Origin: Synergistaceae bacterium UBA5560
Lineage (GTDB): Bacteria > Synergistota > Synergistia > Synergistales > Aminiphilaceae
Assembly: GCA_002425685.1 (NCBI GenBank)
Contig: DIMS01000116.1
Span: 52,662 to 93,233, forward strand
Reading direction: 5' to 3'
DNA length: 40,572 nucleotides
This document shows, piece by piece, positions 31,837 to 40,572 of the stretch. Each line of letters starts with the position of its first letter. Within the stretch, counting starts at the first letter, position 1. The notes below the pieces were generated by a model that searched no databases, was not told where the DNA came from, and worked only from the letters and a program-made list of their open reading frames with translations. The translations under genes were made by a program, and so were the position numbers.

Positions 31837-34200
31837 GTGCGGATGCTCGATCTGAAGCTCCTGCGGGATCTGCGGAACATGAAGGGACAGATGACCGCCG
31901 TGGTGCTGGTGATGGCCTGCGGCCTCACCATGATGATCATGGCCCGGGGACTCGTGGTCACGCTGGAGACCACGGAACGGAACTACTATACCTCGTCGCG
32001 CTTCGCGGATCTCTTCTGCGATCTCAAGCGGGCGCCCCGCTTCGTGGAGACCCGCCTCGGGGAGATCTCCGGGGTGGCCGCCCTGGAAACGAGCGTCAAG
32101 GGCACAGTGGTGCTGGATCTTCCGGGCATGAAGCAACCCGCCGACGGGGTGATCCATTCCCTTCCCGACGGACGTCCGAGACGGCTGAACCGCCTCGTCC
32201 TCAAGGCGGGGCGGCTTCCCGGGACGGACTCCCGGGACGAGGTGGTGGTGAGCGCGGGGTTCGCCGACGCCCACGGATTCCGTCCGGGAGATCCGCTGGA
32301 CTTCACCGTCTACGGCGTGCGGCGGCGCTTCCGCATCGTCGGGGTGGCCGTCTCCCCCGAGTACGTGTACGAAACGCGCCCCGGAGAGATGCTCCCCGAC
32401 CCTCGACGCTTCGCCGTCCTCTGGATGGGCGAACGGGAACTCTCCCGGGCGCTGGACCTGGACGGGGCGTTCAACAGCGTGGCGTTTCGCCTCGCTCCCG
32501 GGGCGGATCCGGAGAACATCAAGGCCGCAGTGGACCGCATTCTCGAACCCTACGGGGGGCTTTCCTCCTACGGTCGAACGCGGCATCCCTCGGCGAAGCT
32601 CCTGCGCGACGAGATCACCCAGCTCCGGGGCTTCTCCATCGCCTTTCCTGCGGTGTTCCTGAGCATCGCCGCCTTCATGGTGAGCGCCGTTCTCACCCGG
32701 CTCGTGCGGCTTCAACGGGAACAGATCGCCCAGATGAAGGCCTTCGGCTACTCTCCTTTCGCCGTGGGGTTCCATTACGTGAAATTCGCCCTTGTGGCCG
32801 TGGGAGTCGCCACCCTGCTCAGCGCCACCCTCGGCATGTGGGCGGGAAGCGCCTTCGTCTCCCTCTACCGCCGGTTTTTCCAATTTCCGTCCCTCCAGTT
32901 CGTCCCCGACTGGAGGGCGCTCGCGGCGGCTCTCGGCGCGAGCGCCCTCACATCGGTTCTGGGCGTGCTCGGCGCGGTACGCCAAGCCGCCTCACTCCCT
33001 CCCGCGGAGGCCATGCGCCCCGAGGCCCCGGCCAGGTTCACTCCCACTTTTCTGGAGCGGATCGGACTCCACGGCCTCGTCCCCCCGTCCTTTCGGATGG
33101 CCCTCCGGAACATGGAGCGCAAGCCTTGGCAGGCCCTGTTCACCGCCGTCGGCCTCGCCTTCGCCACGGCCATCCCCATCCTTCCGGGCGTCATGGGGGA
33201 CGGCGTGGACTATCTCGTCGATTTCCAGTGGAACCGGGCGCAGCGGCAGGACGCGGTGGTCTCCCTCATCGAACCCGGGGACAACGGTGCTTTTCTCTCC
33301 CTCTCCCGTCTGCCCGGAGTGCTCTTCGCCGAGCCCTTCCGGGCCGTGCCGGTGCGCCTTCTCCACGGACACCGGCAGTGGGAGACGGCGATCACTGGGC
33401 TGCCCGCGTCCCCCCGACTCAACCGTCTTCTGGACGAGCGGGAACGAGAGGTGCCCCTGCCGTCCTTCGGCCTGCTCCTCTCGGAGAAGCTCGCGGAACT
33501 CCTCCACCTCGTCCCCGGCGACGAGGTGCGCGTGGAAGTACGGGAGGGGCGACGCCCGGTGCTGCACACCGTCGTTTCGGGAACCATCATGGATTTCTCC
33601 GGCGTCTCCGCCTACATGGAGATCGACGCGCTGCGGCGTCTTCTCGGCGAGGGGGACACCGTGAACGGAGCCTATCTGAAGGTGGACCCCTTTTACTGGG
33701 ACGCCTTCTGGAAGCGAGTGAAGGGGATTCCCCGCATCGGGACGGTGACCACCACCTCCGGGGCGAAGGAAAATTTCAGCAGGACCACGGAGGAGATGAT
33801 GGGCACCTCCCAGGCGCTCTACTTTGTCTTCGCCGTCATCGTCTCCTTCGGGGTGATCTACAACGGAGCGCGCATCGCCCTTTCCGAGCGGGCCCGGGAT
33901 CTGGCGACCCTGCGCGTGCTGGGCTTCACCCGGCGGGAGGTGGCAACCATCCTCGTGCTGGAGCTGGCGCTGCTCACGGCGCTTTCCATCGCTCCGGGAC
34001 TCTACCTGGGGGCGCGTCTGTCCGAGGCGGTGCTTGCCACGGCGAACACCGAGACCATGCGCTTTCCCCTGGTGCTGACTACCCGGACGTATGTCGTGGC
34101 GGTGCTCACGGTCCTGGCCTCCTCGTTCTTCTCCTTCGCCGTTGTGGGACGACGGGTGGCGCGGCTCGATCTGCAGGCAGTGCTGAAATCCGCGGAATAG
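31837..34200 (+). CDS. FtsX-like ABC transporter permease
   Basis: A 787-residue membrane protein with two FtsX-type halves. Each has an N-terminal helix (MTAVVLVMACGLTMMIMARG in the first half), a large extracytoplasmic domain, and a group of three helices such as FSIAFPAVFLSIAAFMVSAV. Near the end YFVFAVIVSFGVIYNGARIA, SERARDLATLRVLGFTRREV and LATLRVLG show the signature loop of the family. It should pair with the ATPase upstream. Substrate unknown; MacB-like and DevC-like systems export small molecules, glycolipids or peptides. The start GTG 31837 has a weak GGTGA site; ATG 31843 is also possible. It begins 6 bp after the ATPase stop. Confidence 0.9.
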   Translation: MRMLDLKLLRDLRNMKGQMTAVVLVMACGLTMMIMARGLVVTLETTERNYYTSSRFADLFCDLKRAPRFVETRLGEISGVAALETSVKGTVVLDLPGMKQPADGVIHSLPDGRPRRLNRLVLKAGRLPGTDSRDEVVVSAGFADAHGFRPGDPLDFTVYGVRRRFRIVGVAVSPEYVYETRPGEMLPDPRRFAVLWMGERELSRALDLDGAFNSVAFRLAPGADPENIKAAVDRILEPYGGLSSYGRTRHPSAKLLRDEITQLRGFSIAFPAVFLSIAAFMVSAVLTRLVRLQREQIAQMKAFGYSPFAVGFHYVKFALVAVGVATLLSATLGMWAGSAFVSLYRRFFQFPSLQFVPDWRALAAALGASALTSVLGVLGAVRQAASLPPAEAMRPEAPARFTPTFLERIGLHGLVPPSFRMALRNMERKPWQALFTAVGLAFATAIPILPGVMGDGVDYLVDFQWNRAQRQDAVVSLIEPGDNGAFLSLSRLPGVLFAEPFRAVPVRLLHGHRQWETAITGLPASPRLNRLLDEREREVPLPSFGLLLSEKLAELLHLVPGDEVRVEVREGRRPVLHTVVSGTIMDFSGVSAYMEIDALRRLLGEGDTVNGAYLKVDPFYWDAFWKRVKGIPRIGTVTTTSGAKENFSRTTEEMMGTSQALYFVFAVIVSFGVIYNGARIALSERARDLATLRVLGFTRREVATILVLELALLTALSIAPGLYLGARLSEAVLATANTETMRFPLVLTTRTYVVAVLTVLASSFFSFAVVGRRVARLDLQAVLKSAE

Positions 34201-34302
34201 ACAACACCGGAGGACCGGGCGGGAGCCGCCGGAAGGCGGAGGACTCGGTCCTGAAAAGTGCCCGTGCACGAACGATCCGTGCAAAGAGAGGTGATGCGGT
34301 TC

Positions 34303-35550
34303 ATGGAATCCGGGACCGGAGCGAAGAACGCAAAGAGGCGACGCGACGGCGTCGGGAAAAAGGCGGCGGCCCTCGGCATTGCGGCCGCCCTTGTGAGCGG
34401 CGTGGTCGTTCTTCTGTGGCCGAAGCCGCTGGAGGTGGAAACGGCCCTCGTGGAGAGGGCGCCTCTGGTCGTGAGCGTCTCCGAGGAGGGGAAGACGCGG
34501 ATACGGCACCGCTACACCGTCTCCGCCCCCGTGACGGGATTTCTCAACCGGATTCCCCTGCGGGCCGGGGATCCGGTCCGGACGGGGAAGACCGTTCTGG
34601 CGGTTATAGAGGCCGAGGCGTCGGGGCTGCTGACGCCCCGCTCCCGCGCCGAGGCGGAGGCCCGTCTGCGCACCGCCGAGGCGGCCCGGTCGCTCCGCAG
34701 ATCCGAGCTGGACCGGGCGAGGGTGAACCTGGATCTGGCGCAAAAGCAGTTCCGGCGCCAGGACAGGTTGCTCCCCGCGGGAGGCATCTCCCAGCAGGAA
34801 TGGGACATCGCCGAGACGGCCCTGCAGGTCGCCGCCAAGGACGCAAAGGCGACGGAGTTCGCCCTCCGCATGGCCGAGTTCGAGGTGGAACAGGCGAAAT
34901 CCGCCCTGATCCAGGGAGAGGAAGGGGGGCCCCGCGCCGCATCGGTGCGCCTGCTCGCCCCCGTGGACGGGTACGTCCTCAACGTGTTCGAGGAAAGCGC
35001 CCGGACGGTCTCCTCGGGAACACCCCTCATGGAGGTGGGTGACCCCGACGACCTGGAGGGCGAGGTGGATCTCTTCTCCGTGGACGCGGCGGTGGTTCCC
35101 CCGGACGCGGAGGTGCTCGTCGAGAGATGGGGCGGCGCCATGCCCCTGCGGGGACGTATCTCCCTGGTGGAGCACAGCGGCTTTACCAAGATCTCCGCCC
35201 TCGGCGTGGAGGAACAGCGCGTGAAGGCCCGGATCACCTTCCTCGATCCCGTGCCGCCGGGCTATCGCCTCGGAGACCGCTTCCGCATCCAGGCGCGCAT
35301 CATTCTCCGCCGGAGCGACGACACGCTCCAGGTGCCGCTGGGCGCCCTCTTCCGGCAGGGCGGCGACTGGATGACCTTTGTAGTGCGCGAGGGCAGGGCG
35401 TTCCTGCAGCGCGTGGAGATCGGCCAGAACGACGGCGTCGCCGCGGAAGTACTCTCGGGGCTTTCCGAGGGTGACCGGGTCGTTCTCCACCCTTCGGAGA
35501 AGGTCGCCGACGGAGCCACAGTGACGGGGAGAGGCGAGAAGAATCCCTGA
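34303..35550 (+). CDS. HlyD/MacA-like periplasmic adaptor protein
   Basis: A 415-residue membrane fusion protein. One N-terminal helix (about 19-40) is followed by a first half-barrel with VSAPVTGFLNRIPLRAGDPV, a long coiled-coil region rich in Ala, Glu and Arg (RAEAEARLRTAEAARSL and on), a second lipoyl half VRLLAPVDGYVLNVFE, and a beta-barrel/C-terminal part. Such adaptors link an inner-membrane ABC transporter to an outer-membrane channel, so the host probably has an outer membrane; no TolC-like gene is in the window. ATG 34303 is preferred because GAGAGG lies 11 nt upstream; GTG 34258 and ATG 34294 are alternatives. It completes the tetR operon. Confidence 0.88.
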   Translation: MESGTGAKNAKRRRDGVGKKAAALGIAAALVSGVVVLLWPKPLEVETALVERAPLVVSVSEEGKTRIRHRYTVSAPVTGFLNRIPLRAGDPVRTGKTVLAVIEAEASGLLTPRSRAEAEARLRTAEAARSLRRSELDRARVNLDLAQKQFRRQDRLLPAGGISQQEWDIAETALQVAAKDAKATEFALRMAEFEVEQAKSALIQGEEGGPRAASVRLLAPVDGYVLNVFEESARTVSSGTPLMEVGDPDDLEGEVDLFSVDAAVVPPDAEVLVERWGGAMPLRGRISLVEHSGFTKISALGVEEQRVKARITFLDPVPPGYRLGDRFRIQARIILRRSDDTLQVPLGALFRQGGDWMTFVVREGRAFLQRVEIGQNDGVAAEVLSGLSEGDRVVLHPSEKVADGATVTGRGEKNP

Positions 35551-36037
35551 GCACGTCCTGAACACGTTCGTGAGGGACCAGCGCAGCAACAGGTGCTGCT
35601 GCATGAACACGAGATCGCAGAAAACGCTCCTCTCGCCGGAACCGTCGGCGGAAATGTGCGGAAAACAAGAATTTTTCACGACACGAGAGCGTATGGGGAG
35701 TACGCCTCTTTCCGGACACAAGGGGAGAACCGCGCCCGGTCGGGCGATCACGCGACCGAGAAAACAAGAAGCCGGGTACTGCGGCACCATGCTCCCGCGC
35801 CCCGACAAGGAGACATCGCCCTGAAGGCCCAGGAAGATCCCGCATGAAAGAGGCGGCCGCTCAAACCCCCTTTCGGGCATGAGATGGTGCACGCCCCTCT
35901 TCGGAGTGGACACGTCGTCGGGGCAAGCCCTGGATGGGAAACGCCTCTTTGACGCAAGAAGCGCCGGAGGGCTTGCGGAAACGAATCCGCAGACTCTTCG
36001 GCGCTTCGCCTGACGTAACCAGGCAGGAGTGAGGGGA
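35551..36037. other. Convergent spacer with a two-part hairpin
   Basis: The 487-bp region between the adaptor gene and the phosphonate operon. The only structure I can support is the inverted repeat at 35958-36007. No gene or tRNA is seen. Confidence 0.5.
35958..36007. repeat. Nested hairpins after the phosphonate operon
   Basis: GAAGCGCCG (35958-35966) pairs perfectly with CGGCGCTTC (35999-36007), and inside it TGCGGA (35974-35979) pairs with TCCGCA (35986-35991). It lies about 30 bp after the binding-protein stop. No clear T-run follows, so it may protect the mRNA end or act as a weak terminator. Confidence 0.55.
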
Positions 36038-37054
36038 TCAGCGGGTCTCCTTCATGCCGTAGCGTTTGTTCCACTCGTCGAGGATGCGCTCCCGCGATTC
36101 CGCCGCCCAGACGAGGTCGTTCCGGACCATCTGCTTCACCGGGTCCGCGGGAAAGCCCTCGGGAACGGAACCGATGCCGGGAACGGAGACGATGGCGAAG
36201 TTCTTGGAGTATTCGGCGATGGCGGCATCGCTGATCGCCCAGTCGAGGAAAATTTTGGCCTCGGGCTTGATCTCCTTCTTCTTGATCAGCGCGTTGGCTT
36301 CAAGTTCCCATCCGGACCCTTCCTTGGGGAAGATGGTCGCCACGGGCTCACCCTTGCGCTTCTGGATGATGCCCCGATAGCCGAAGGAAATGCCGATGGG
36401 GTATTCCCCCGTGCCTGCGAGCTTGGCGGGAGCGGAGCCAGAGTGGGTGTAGACGGCGATGTTCTCGTTGAGCTTGTCCAGATAGGCCCAGCCCTTTTCC
36501 TCGCCGAAGAGCTGCAGGATCGCGGAGACGGTCAGAAAACCCGTTCCCGACGAGGCGGGGTTGGGCATGACCACGAGCCCCTTGTATTTGGGATCGAGAA
36601 GATTCTCGTAGGACTGCGGATGGGGAAGGTTCTTGCTCTTCATCTCGATCTCGTTGACGACGAAGGCGGTCATCCATGCGTCGATGCCGACCCAGCGCAC
36701 TGGGGAGGCGCTGTCCTTGAACTCGGGGAGAACCCGTTCGATTCCCTTGGGGTCGTATCCTTCGAGCAATTCCTCTCCCTGGAGGATCAGCAGGCTCGTG
36801 GCCGCCGTTCCCCAGACGACGTCCGCGACGGGGTTGTCCTTTTCGGCGAGCAGTTTCGCCGTCACGACGCCCGTGGAGTCGCGCACGATGGTCACGGAGA
36901 TGTCCGGATGGGCTTTCTTGAACGATTCGAGATACGTGGGAATCTGGTCGTCCTCAAGAGCCGTGTAGACTACCAGATTGCCCGCCAGGGCAGGACCGAC
37001 CGCCGCGAACAGGGACAACGCGAGCGCACATGCCAGAACCATCGCTTTTTTCAT
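36038..37054 (-). CDS. phnS: 2-Aminoethylphosphonate ABC transporter substrate-binding protein
   Basis: A 338-residue exported binding protein. The signal peptide MKKAMVLACALALSLFAA ends at VGPALA before GNLVVYTALEDDQ. The mature part follows the iron/thiosulfate-type binding fold used by PhnS and FutA-like proteins: RDSTGVVTAKLLAEKDNP, ADVVWGTAATSLL, PNPASSGTGFLTVSA, and GISFGYRGIIQKRKGEP. Assignment to 2-aminoethylphosphonate rests on the neighbours phnW, phnX and the PhnU/V-like permease; without them an Fe(III) ligand would be possible. Start ATG 37054 has GAGGAGAG upstream. It is the last gene of the operon, after phnW by 41 bp. Confidence 0.85.
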   Translation of the reverse strand: MKKAMVLACALALSLFAAVGPALAGNLVVYTALEDDQIPTYLESFKKAHPDISVTIVRDSTGVVTAKLLAEKDNPVADVVWGTAATSLLILQGEELLEGYDPKGIERVLPEFKDSASPVRWVGIDAWMTAFVVNEIEMKSKNLPHPQSYENLLDPKYKGLVVMPNPASSGTGFLTVSAILQLFGEEKGWAYLDKLNENIAVYTHSGSAPAKLAGTGEYPIGISFGYRGIIQKRKGEPVATIFPKEGSGWELEANALIKKKEIKPEAKIFLDWAISDAAIAEYSKNFAIVSVPGIGSVPEGFPADPVKQMVRNDLVWAAESRERILDEWNKRYGMKETR

Positions 37055-37095
37055 GATCCATCTCTCCTCTCGGATGTCTTGCTCCACTGTCTTCT

Positions 37096-38232
37096 TCACA
37101 CCGCGAGCCGGGAACGGCTCTCCTCCACCGCCGCCAGAAACCGTGCGACATCCTCCGGTCCGATGTCGCCGATGGTACCCACGCGAAACGTTTCGATCCG
37201 GGTGATCTTTCCCGGGTAGATGACGAACCCCCTCTCCTTGAGCAGTGTGTAGAACCGAACGAACTCGAAGGCACTGCCCGGGGGATACCGGAAGGTGGTG
37301 ATGATAGGCCCCTGCCATTCCTCGGGCAGAAGGGGCTCGAACCCCAGGGCGCGCATGCCCACCGCGAGGGTCCTCTGGTTCGCGACGTAGCGGGCGTGCC
37401 GCGCCGCGACGCCCCCTTCCTCCTCTAGGTCGCGAAGCGCCCGGGAAAAGGCGTGCACCACGTGCGTCGGGGACGTGAAGCGCCACTTGCCCCGGTCGGC
37501 TTCCATGACGCGCCACTGGTCATACAGGTCGAGGGAAAGGGAGCGGCTGCGCCCCTCGCACTGACGGAGTTCGTCCACGCCGGCGATGACGAAGCCAAAC
37601 CCGGGGACTCCCTGGATGCACTTGTTGGCGCTGCTCACCAGGTAGTCGGCACCGAGGCAGCGGAGGTCGAGAGGAACACCGCCGAAGCTGCTCATGGCGT
37701 CCACGATGCAGACCTTGCCGTATTCCTTCGCCATGGAAACGATCTCCTCGATGGGATTGAGCATGCCCGTGGTGGTCTCCGAGTGGACCACCGCCACGTG
37801 CGTGATGGCGGGATCGCGCTCCAGTTCGCGGCGGAACAGTTCCAGATCCGGGGGCTCCATCTCACTCTCGCACTGAAAGGCCACGTCGATCCCGGCCCGG
37901 CGGGCGATCTCCACCATGCGGAGGCCGTAGCTTCCGTTGGCGAGAACGTAGAGCCGTCCTCCGGGTGGAACGGCGGTACCGATGGCGGCCTCGACGGCGA
38001 AGGTGCCGCTCCCCTGCATGAGAACCGCCGTATGCGTCGCCGGGCTCACTCCGGCGATGTCGAGAAGCCGTCGCCGCACGTCCTGGACGAGGGCCTTGTA
38101 GTCCTCGTCCCAGGTGCACCAGTCGCGGAGCATGGCCCCCCGGACACCAGGTGCGGTGGAAAGCGGTCCCGGCGTAAGCAGGAGATAGGGGTTTTCCGGA
38201 ATCTCCGGATTTCCTCTCTCAACCCTTTTCAC
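37096..38232 (-). CDS. phnW: 2-Aminoethylphosphonate-pyruvate transaminase
   Basis: PhnW transfers the amino group of 2-aminoethylphosphonate to pyruvate, giving phosphonoacetaldehyde and alanine. The 378-residue enzyme shows LLLTPGPLSTAPGV, RDWCTWDEDY, MQGSGTFAVEAAIG, IVDAMSSFGG (Asp178 for PLP), and SSANKCIQGVPGFGFV with Lys204 as the PLP lysine. FRVGTIGDIGPEDV near the end is typical. The start is GTG 38232, with GGAAGGA upstream, four bp after the phnX stop. Phosphonoacetaldehyde is then split by PhnX from the gene just upstream. Confidence 0.93.
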   Translation of the reverse strand: MKRVERGNPEIPENPYLLLTPGPLSTAPGVRGAMLRDWCTWDEDYKALVQDVRRRLLDIAGVSPATHTAVLMQGSGTFAVEAAIGTAVPPGGRLYVLANGSYGLRMVEIARRAGIDVAFQCESEMEPPDLELFRRELERDPAITHVAVVHSETTTGMLNPIEEIVSMAKEYGKVCIVDAMSSFGGVPLDLRCLGADYLVSSANKCIQGVPGFGFVIAGVDELRQCEGRSRSLSLDLYDQWRVMEADRGKWRFTSPTHVVHAFSRALRDLEEEGGVAARHARYVANQRTLAVGMRALGFEPLLPEEWQGPIITTFRYPPGSAFEFVRFYTLLKERGFVIYPGKITRIETFRVGTIGDIGPEDVARFLAAVEESRSRLAV

Positions 38233-38236
38233 GGCG

Positions 38237-39079
38237 TCATTTCCTTCCGCCGAACAGCGGAATGGTTCCCGTCGCCTGGGGAAGCCCCCCTTTCGCGAGC
38301 AGGAGATCCACGGCCTCCACCGCCTCGGGAAGCAACGCGATGTTCGGAAGAACCAGGTGCGCCCCGGCGCTCTCGAAGCCCGCCCGGACTTTTTCGCTCC
38401 GGGCTGCGAGGTCGGCGGACGGCATGGAAGCCACCTCTTCGAGGGAGAGCCCGAGTTCGCTGCTTCCTTCGACGACGGCGACGCTCCACATGCCGGCGTT
38501 GCGTCCCTCCTGCACGTCCGCGAGGGTGTCCCCCACCTTGACGAGGTGCTCCAGCGGAAAGACACCGAGCCGCATGGCGTTGGCATAGCACATCCAGGGC
38601 CAGGGACGCCCGGCGGGAACGTCGTCGGGGGTGATCACCACATCCGGCGCGTAACCGCGGTCTCTCGCCTCGGGGACGAGAATGTCCATCATCTCCGCCG
38701 TGTACCCCGTGGTGGAACCGATCCGGAGCCCTTCCGCCCGAAGCGCCGCCACGGTCTCCACCGCTCCGGGGATCGGCGCGGCGTACTCCGCGAGAACCGC
38801 CAGGAGGTGAAGGCGGAAGTCCTCGTACATGGCGTCGAGTTCCCCCTCCAGCGGCTCTCGGCCGTGCACCCGGCGCCACTCCTCCCTGATGCGCTCCATT
38901 CCGGCCATGGCGCCGATGTGGTCCCGCTTCTGCAACCCCATGGGGGCACGGGCCTCCTCAAGGCGGACCGGGACGCCCCGCGCCTCGAAGACCTTCATGA
39001 ACGCGCCCACGGGAGCGAAACAGCCGTAGTCCACGGTCGTTCCGGCCCAATCGAGAATGACAGCCTCCACATATCTCAC
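38237..39079 (-). CDS. phnX: Phosphonoacetaldehyde hydrolase (phosphonatase)
   Basis: PhnX, a HAD-superfamily enzyme, cleaves the C-P bond of phosphonoacetaldehyde to phosphate and acetaldehyde. The 280-residue protein has the nucleophile Asp10 in LDWAGTTVDYG, the Schiff-base Lys51 in PMGLQKRDHIGA, TTGYTAEMMD, and VKVGDTLADVQEG for the magnesium site. Asp10, the alanine at 12 and Lys51 match the spacing known in the Bacillus enzyme. GTG 39079, with AAGGAG ten nt upstream, is chosen. It starts 5 bp after the permease stop, and its end is 4 bp before phnW. Confidence 0.94.
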   Translation of the reverse strand: MRYVEAVILDWAGTTVDYGCFAPVGAFMKVFEARGVPVRLEEARAPMGLQKRDHIGAMAGMERIREEWRRVHGREPLEGELDAMYEDFRLHLLAVLAEYAAPIPGAVETVAALRAEGLRIGSTTGYTAEMMDILVPEARDRGYAPDVVITPDDVPAGRPWPWMCYANAMRLGVFPLEHLVKVGDTLADVQEGRNAGMWSVAVVEGSSELGLSLEEVASMPSADLAARSEKVRAGFESAGAHLVLPNIALLPEAVEAVDLLLAKGGLPQATGTIPLFGGRK

Positions 39080-39084
39080 GATCT

Positions 39085-40572
39085 TCACACTCCTTCGGAT
39101 CGCATCCAGACGGCGGTGCGCCGTCTGACACTGCCGGTAACCCCTTCGAACACGGCCCTGACGGCGATGTTCGTCAGGACGATCAGAACCGACATGGCCG
39201 CTGCGGGAGCGATGTCTCCCGCGTCGGTCATGTTCACGATGGCCACGGAGGCGAGCTTGAACCCCGGCGGATAGAGAAAGACCACCGCCGAGATGGTCAC
39301 CATGGCGTTGACGAAGAAATAGAGCGCAATCTCGAAAATGGCGGGAAGGCACATGGGGACCGTGACGGCGGTGAAGATCCGGTAGAAGGGAACGCCCAGG
39401 GACTCCCCCACCTGCTCGAACTCGTCGTCCAGCTTCCGGAGGGCCGTCGTGGCCGTCAGGAAGGCGACGGAGAGAAAGTGCACCACGTTCGCCAGCACGA
39501 GGATGGCCGCGCTGCCGTAGAGCCCCCGGAAGGGATTGGGAAGGACGATGCCTCCGGGCAGGGGAAAGACCGTTCTGTTGAAAAAGAAAATGTAGGCGAG
39601 GCCGATGACGAGCCCCGGCAGCGCGAGAGGCAGCAGCGCCAGAAAACGCCCGACGCGCCGGGCCGGACTGAACCGGCGCGTCTTCTCGAAGAGATAGGCG
39701 GCGCAGAAGACGAAGAGCGTACCCGCCACGGCGGAGGCGGCGGCCACGGCGATGCTGTTCAGGTAGGTTTCCAGCCCGTTTCCCGCAACGTACCTGAAGG
39801 AGAAGTGGTCGAGAGTCGGCGAGAGTGTGTAGGGCCACACCTTGACGAGGGCGGCGAAGACGACCACGCCGAGCAGACCGACGATACAGAACGCCACAGA
39901 GCCGCAATAGAGAAACGCCACGGCATCGCGCATTTTATCGGGCCGGACCCGGTAGGGGACGGATCTGGCGTTGATGACACCCCCCTGTTGCCGGCGCATG
40001 TACTGCTCGACGCAGAAGGCCACCACGGCGGGCAGGAGGAGCAGGATGCCCACGGTGGCCCCCATGGAGAAGTTCTGCTGCCCGATCACCTGCTTGTAGA
40101 TGTCCGTGGCGAGCACGTTGTAGTTGCCCCCCACCACCTTTGGAGCGCCGAAATCCGTAAAGGCGAGGATGAAGGAGACGATGAAGGCGTTCGCCAGGCC
40201 GTACTTGACGCCGGGGAGCGTCACCGTCCGAAATTTGCGCAGACTGTCCGCCCCGAGGGATTCCGCCGCCTCGTAGAGACGGTAGTCCGAAGTGGAGAGG
40301 GAGATCAGGAGGATGAGAAAGGCCTGGGGAAAGGTGTAGACGATCTCCGAGAGGATGATGCCCACGGGACCGTAGAGCCCGACGCGCAGCCCCAGGGCGG
40401 TGAGGAGTCCCTTGTTGCCGAAGAGATAGACCATGCCGATGCCGTGCATCATGGTCGGCGCGAAGAGGGGCAGAAAGATCACGTGGCGAAAGAAGGACCG
40501 AAGGGGCATGTCCGTCCGGCAGACCGCGTAGGCGTAGCCGAAGGCGAGGGTGACGGACCAGAGGGCGGTGAC
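39085..40572 (-). CDS. 2-Aminoethylphosphonate ABC transporter permease, two fused domains (5' end cut by window edge)
   Basis: The frame is open to the right edge, so the start lies outside; 495 codons are visible. Two permease domains of the iron/phosphonate type are joined in one chain. Each has an EAA-like coupling loop: YEAAESLGADSLRKFRTVTL in the first and FEQVGESLGVPFYRIFTAVT in the second, separated by several transmembrane segments. This corresponds to PhnU plus PhnV in one protein. The ATP-binding subunit is presumably just outside the window. Substrate is inferred from phnX, phnW and phnS downstream. Confidence 0.88.
   Translation of the reverse strand, partial: VTALWSVTLAFGYAYAVCRTDMPLRSFFRHVIFLPLFAPTMMHGIGMVYLFGNKGLLTALGLRVGLYGPVGIILSEIVYTFPQAFLILLISLSTSDYRLYEAAESLGADSLRKFRTVTLPGVKYGLANAFIVSFILAFTDFGAPKVVGGNYNVLATDIYKQVIGQQNFSMGATVGILLLLPAVVAFCVEQYMRRQQGGVINARSVPYRVRPDKMRDAVAFLYCGSVAFCIVGLLGVVVFAALVKVWPYTLSPTLDHFSFRYVAGNGLETYLNSIAVAAASAVAGTLFVFCAAYLFEKTRRFSPARRVGRFLALLPLALPGLVIGLAYIFFFNRTVFPLPGGIVLPNPFRGLYGSAAILVLANVVHFLSVAFLTATTALRKLDDEFEQVGESLGVPFYRIFTAVTVPMCLPAIFEIALYFFVNAMVTISAVVFLYPPGFKLASVAIVNMTDAGDIAPAAAMSVLIVLTNIAVRAVFEGVTGSVRRRTAVWMRSEGV

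Noticed and set aside
34205..34255. GC-rich hairpin (CCGCC-GGAA-GGCGG inside GGACCG/CGGTCC) before the adaptor gene
   Set aside because: Short, inside an operon, no T-run; such stems are common by chance at this GC content.
31827..35042. 1071-codon plus-strand frame across the permease and adaptor genes
   Set aside because: Arg/Gly/Pro-rich shadow frame; the FtsX and HlyD proteins are in other frames with clear motifs.
32992..35913. 973-codon minus-strand frame
   Set aside because: Antisense of the permease and adaptor genes; no recognisable domain.
1..40572. tRNA, rRNA, CRISPR arrays and phage genes
   Set aside because: I looked for tRNA-like ends, regular spaced repeats and phage structural genes and saw none.

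Overview
The window is about 40.6 kb of GC-rich bacterial DNA. Most of it is coding, with short intergenic gaps and many overlapping start/stop codons. Periplasmic adaptor, FtsX-type permease and lipoprotein genes point to a diderm cell. Three-subunit FGAM synthetase, an [4Fe-4S]-type PurF, a T-box leader, NiaR and a DUF1847 gene are mostly seen in anaerobic Firmicutes-like or deep-branching lineages. Together this suggests a diderm anaerobe such as a member of the Synergistota; that placement is an inference and was not checked by any search.

Layout. 1-716 (-): the start of an MGDG-synthase-like glycosyltransferase, cut by the window edge, preceded by a possible 30-residue membrane peptide. 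1109-12422 (+): a purine operon with a recognisable promoter, purC-purS-purQ-purL-purF-purM-purN-purH and a fused purD-purE, followed by a YhcC-type radical SAM gene. No purB or purK is present. 12637-13431 (+): a divergent dapB-like gene. It converges on argG (13762-15081, -), which is read through a T-box leader whose specifier codon reads AGA (Arg) and which has a clear promoter. 15901-18339 (-): sirtuin, NiaR-type repressor and a PTS EIIC-like membrane protein in one operon, with a palindromic candidate operator before the last gene. 18534-19631 (+): AbrB-family membrane protein. 19687-25386 (-): a hydantoinase-family amidohydrolase, yjbQ overlapping ftsH, and a lipoprotein with a C45-type Ntn-hydrolase domain. 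25722-26318 (+): DUF1847 protein. 26319-27467: a decayed stretch holding the C-terminal remnant of an IS256-like transposase. 27468-29817 (+): an MFS transporter and an SDR oxidoreductase. 30062-35550 (+): tetR, ABC ATPase, FtsX permease and HlyD-type adaptor, probably a self-regulated efflux operon. 36038-40572 (-): 2-aminoethylphosphonate uptake and breakdown genes (permease cut by the edge, phnX, phnW, binding protein).

How the genes work together. The purine genes cover PRPP to IMP except PurB and a PurK partner. The phosphonate genes take up 2-aminoethylphosphonate, transaminate it to phosphonoacetaldehyde and release phosphate and acetaldehyde. The sirtuin/NiaR/EIIC set suggests NAD or niacin homeostasis. 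The items most worth a second look are the PurD-PurE fusion with a changed PurE active-site loop, the DapB-like protein that lacks its usual catalytic lysine, the Arg T-box on argG, and the sirtuin-NiaR-EIIC operon.
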